This document shows positions 63,329 through 64,000 of a stretch of 64,000 nt of DNA, piece by piece; position 1 is the first letter of the stretch; every line of letters starts with the position of its first letter. A program made the translations under genes and the position numbers. The notes under the pieces are model-generated. The model was not told where the DNA came from and searched no databases. It worked only from the letters and a program-made list of their open reading frames with translations. Origin of the DNA: Homarus americanus (Eukaryota; Arthropoda; Malacostraca; Decapoda; Nephropidae). The DNA is taken from contig NW_024736071.1 in NCBI RefSeq assembly GCF_018991925.1, positions 16,365,402 to 16,429,401 on the forward strand, in the 5' to 3' direction.

Positions 63329-64000
63329 GACTGCGTGGTGTTTCTCCATACCCACACAGTACCCTTCACGGTTCCGCCCATACCATACCCTCCACCCACA
63401 GAACTCTTTTACTATGGTTAAAAATTAATTTATTTATTTATTAAAAAAAATTCCTAGTTTGCCACAGACATTAAAACTGTTTGTTTGGGACACGTAACGA
63501 GTAACGATTTTTACTTCTTTAATTGTATTGGAGTAAAAGTATTATAAAACCTTACCTAAGTAAAAGTTAAATTACTAAAAAAAATTGATAGATAGATAGA
63601 TAGAGTTATAAAAGTATTTAATGTGATCAATAATGCAACATTCATGAAGCAACAGCAATATATTTACCCCTAGGCGACGCGTTATCTCCTTATCTCTCAG
63701 TGTTCCAGAACAAACATAATAAAGGTATTAGTCAATTTTTCGTAAGTGTTATTATCAGTGTTATGGAAAGCCTTTTATGGGGTGTTATTCGACTACTGAT
63801 AACATATGACGTAGGTGTGAAAATATTTATTGTCGTCCAATGGCGGAAGAGGTGGATTATTACCCCAGACGTCACTCTTTAGAATTTACCCAAAAATAAT
63901 AAATATCTATTTTATTAATATCAATGATGAAACTTACGAGGACGAATCACTTATAATAAATATTTTCATAACTTTAACCTTTCTTTCACATGTTTGTTCT
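63329..64000. other. AT-rich single-copy DNA, no gene seen
   Basis: Contains a short GATA run near 63588-63604. The frame at 63700-63882 has no recognised domain. Confidence 0.45.

Overview
This is a 64-kb piece of a eukaryotic nuclear genome, most likely an arthropod and probably a decapod crustacean. Four things point there. Several blocks carry the arthropod telomere unit TTAGG/CCTAA. Simple-sequence DNA is extremely dense: (GT)n, (GA)n, (AAT)n, (ATC)n, with a rough eye tally of 4-5 kb in near-pure arrays plus several kb of minisatellite. A 3' fragment of a CR1/L2-like LINE ends in TTCTTATG repeats. The background is AT-rich, with strand-biased purine or pyrimidine tracts hundreds of bases long. 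There is no operon structure, ribosome-binding site, CRISPR array, tRNA or rRNA. The species assignment is inference.

Layout. 1-14 kb: a 77-bp CCTAA block, a GC-rich 30-bp minisatellite (3350-3818), GGGGT, GT, GA and AAT arrays, and minisatellites of 31/29, 38, 44 and about 19-26 bp. 14-24 kb: mostly single-copy AT-rich DNA with a GGT tract and several GT/CT arrays. 24-27 kb: long CT, ATC and CA arrays. 27-31 kb: the least repetitive stretch, with a phase-compatible pair of candidate exons on the plus strand. 31-36 kb: minisatellites, TACA, a CTC-rich tract and a long purine tract. 36-43 kb: single-copy DNA broken by GA and CA arrays. 43-45 kb: the best gene evidence in the window, a minus-strand exon (43287-43375) encoding a signal peptide and ending in a strong splice donor, set among AAT arrays and minisatellites. 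45-56 kb: a pogo-like inverted-repeat element, decayed tandem repeats, many GT arrays (one about 199 bp) and a possible TATA promoter. 56-64 kb: purine tracts, a TTAGG/TTGTG higher-order array, a roughly 540-bp AAT array, a 100-N assembly gap, a second pogo-like hairpin cluster and the LINE fragment.

Most open reading frames here are translations of simple repeats (poly-Thr-His, Cys-Val, Ser-Leu, Arg-Glu, Ile, Asn, Asp) and are not genes. The only protein-family assignment I am confident of is the LINE reverse-transcriptase C-terminus. The signal-peptide exon is a likely gene fragment of unknown family, and the other candidate exons are weak. I see no integrated multi-gene system.
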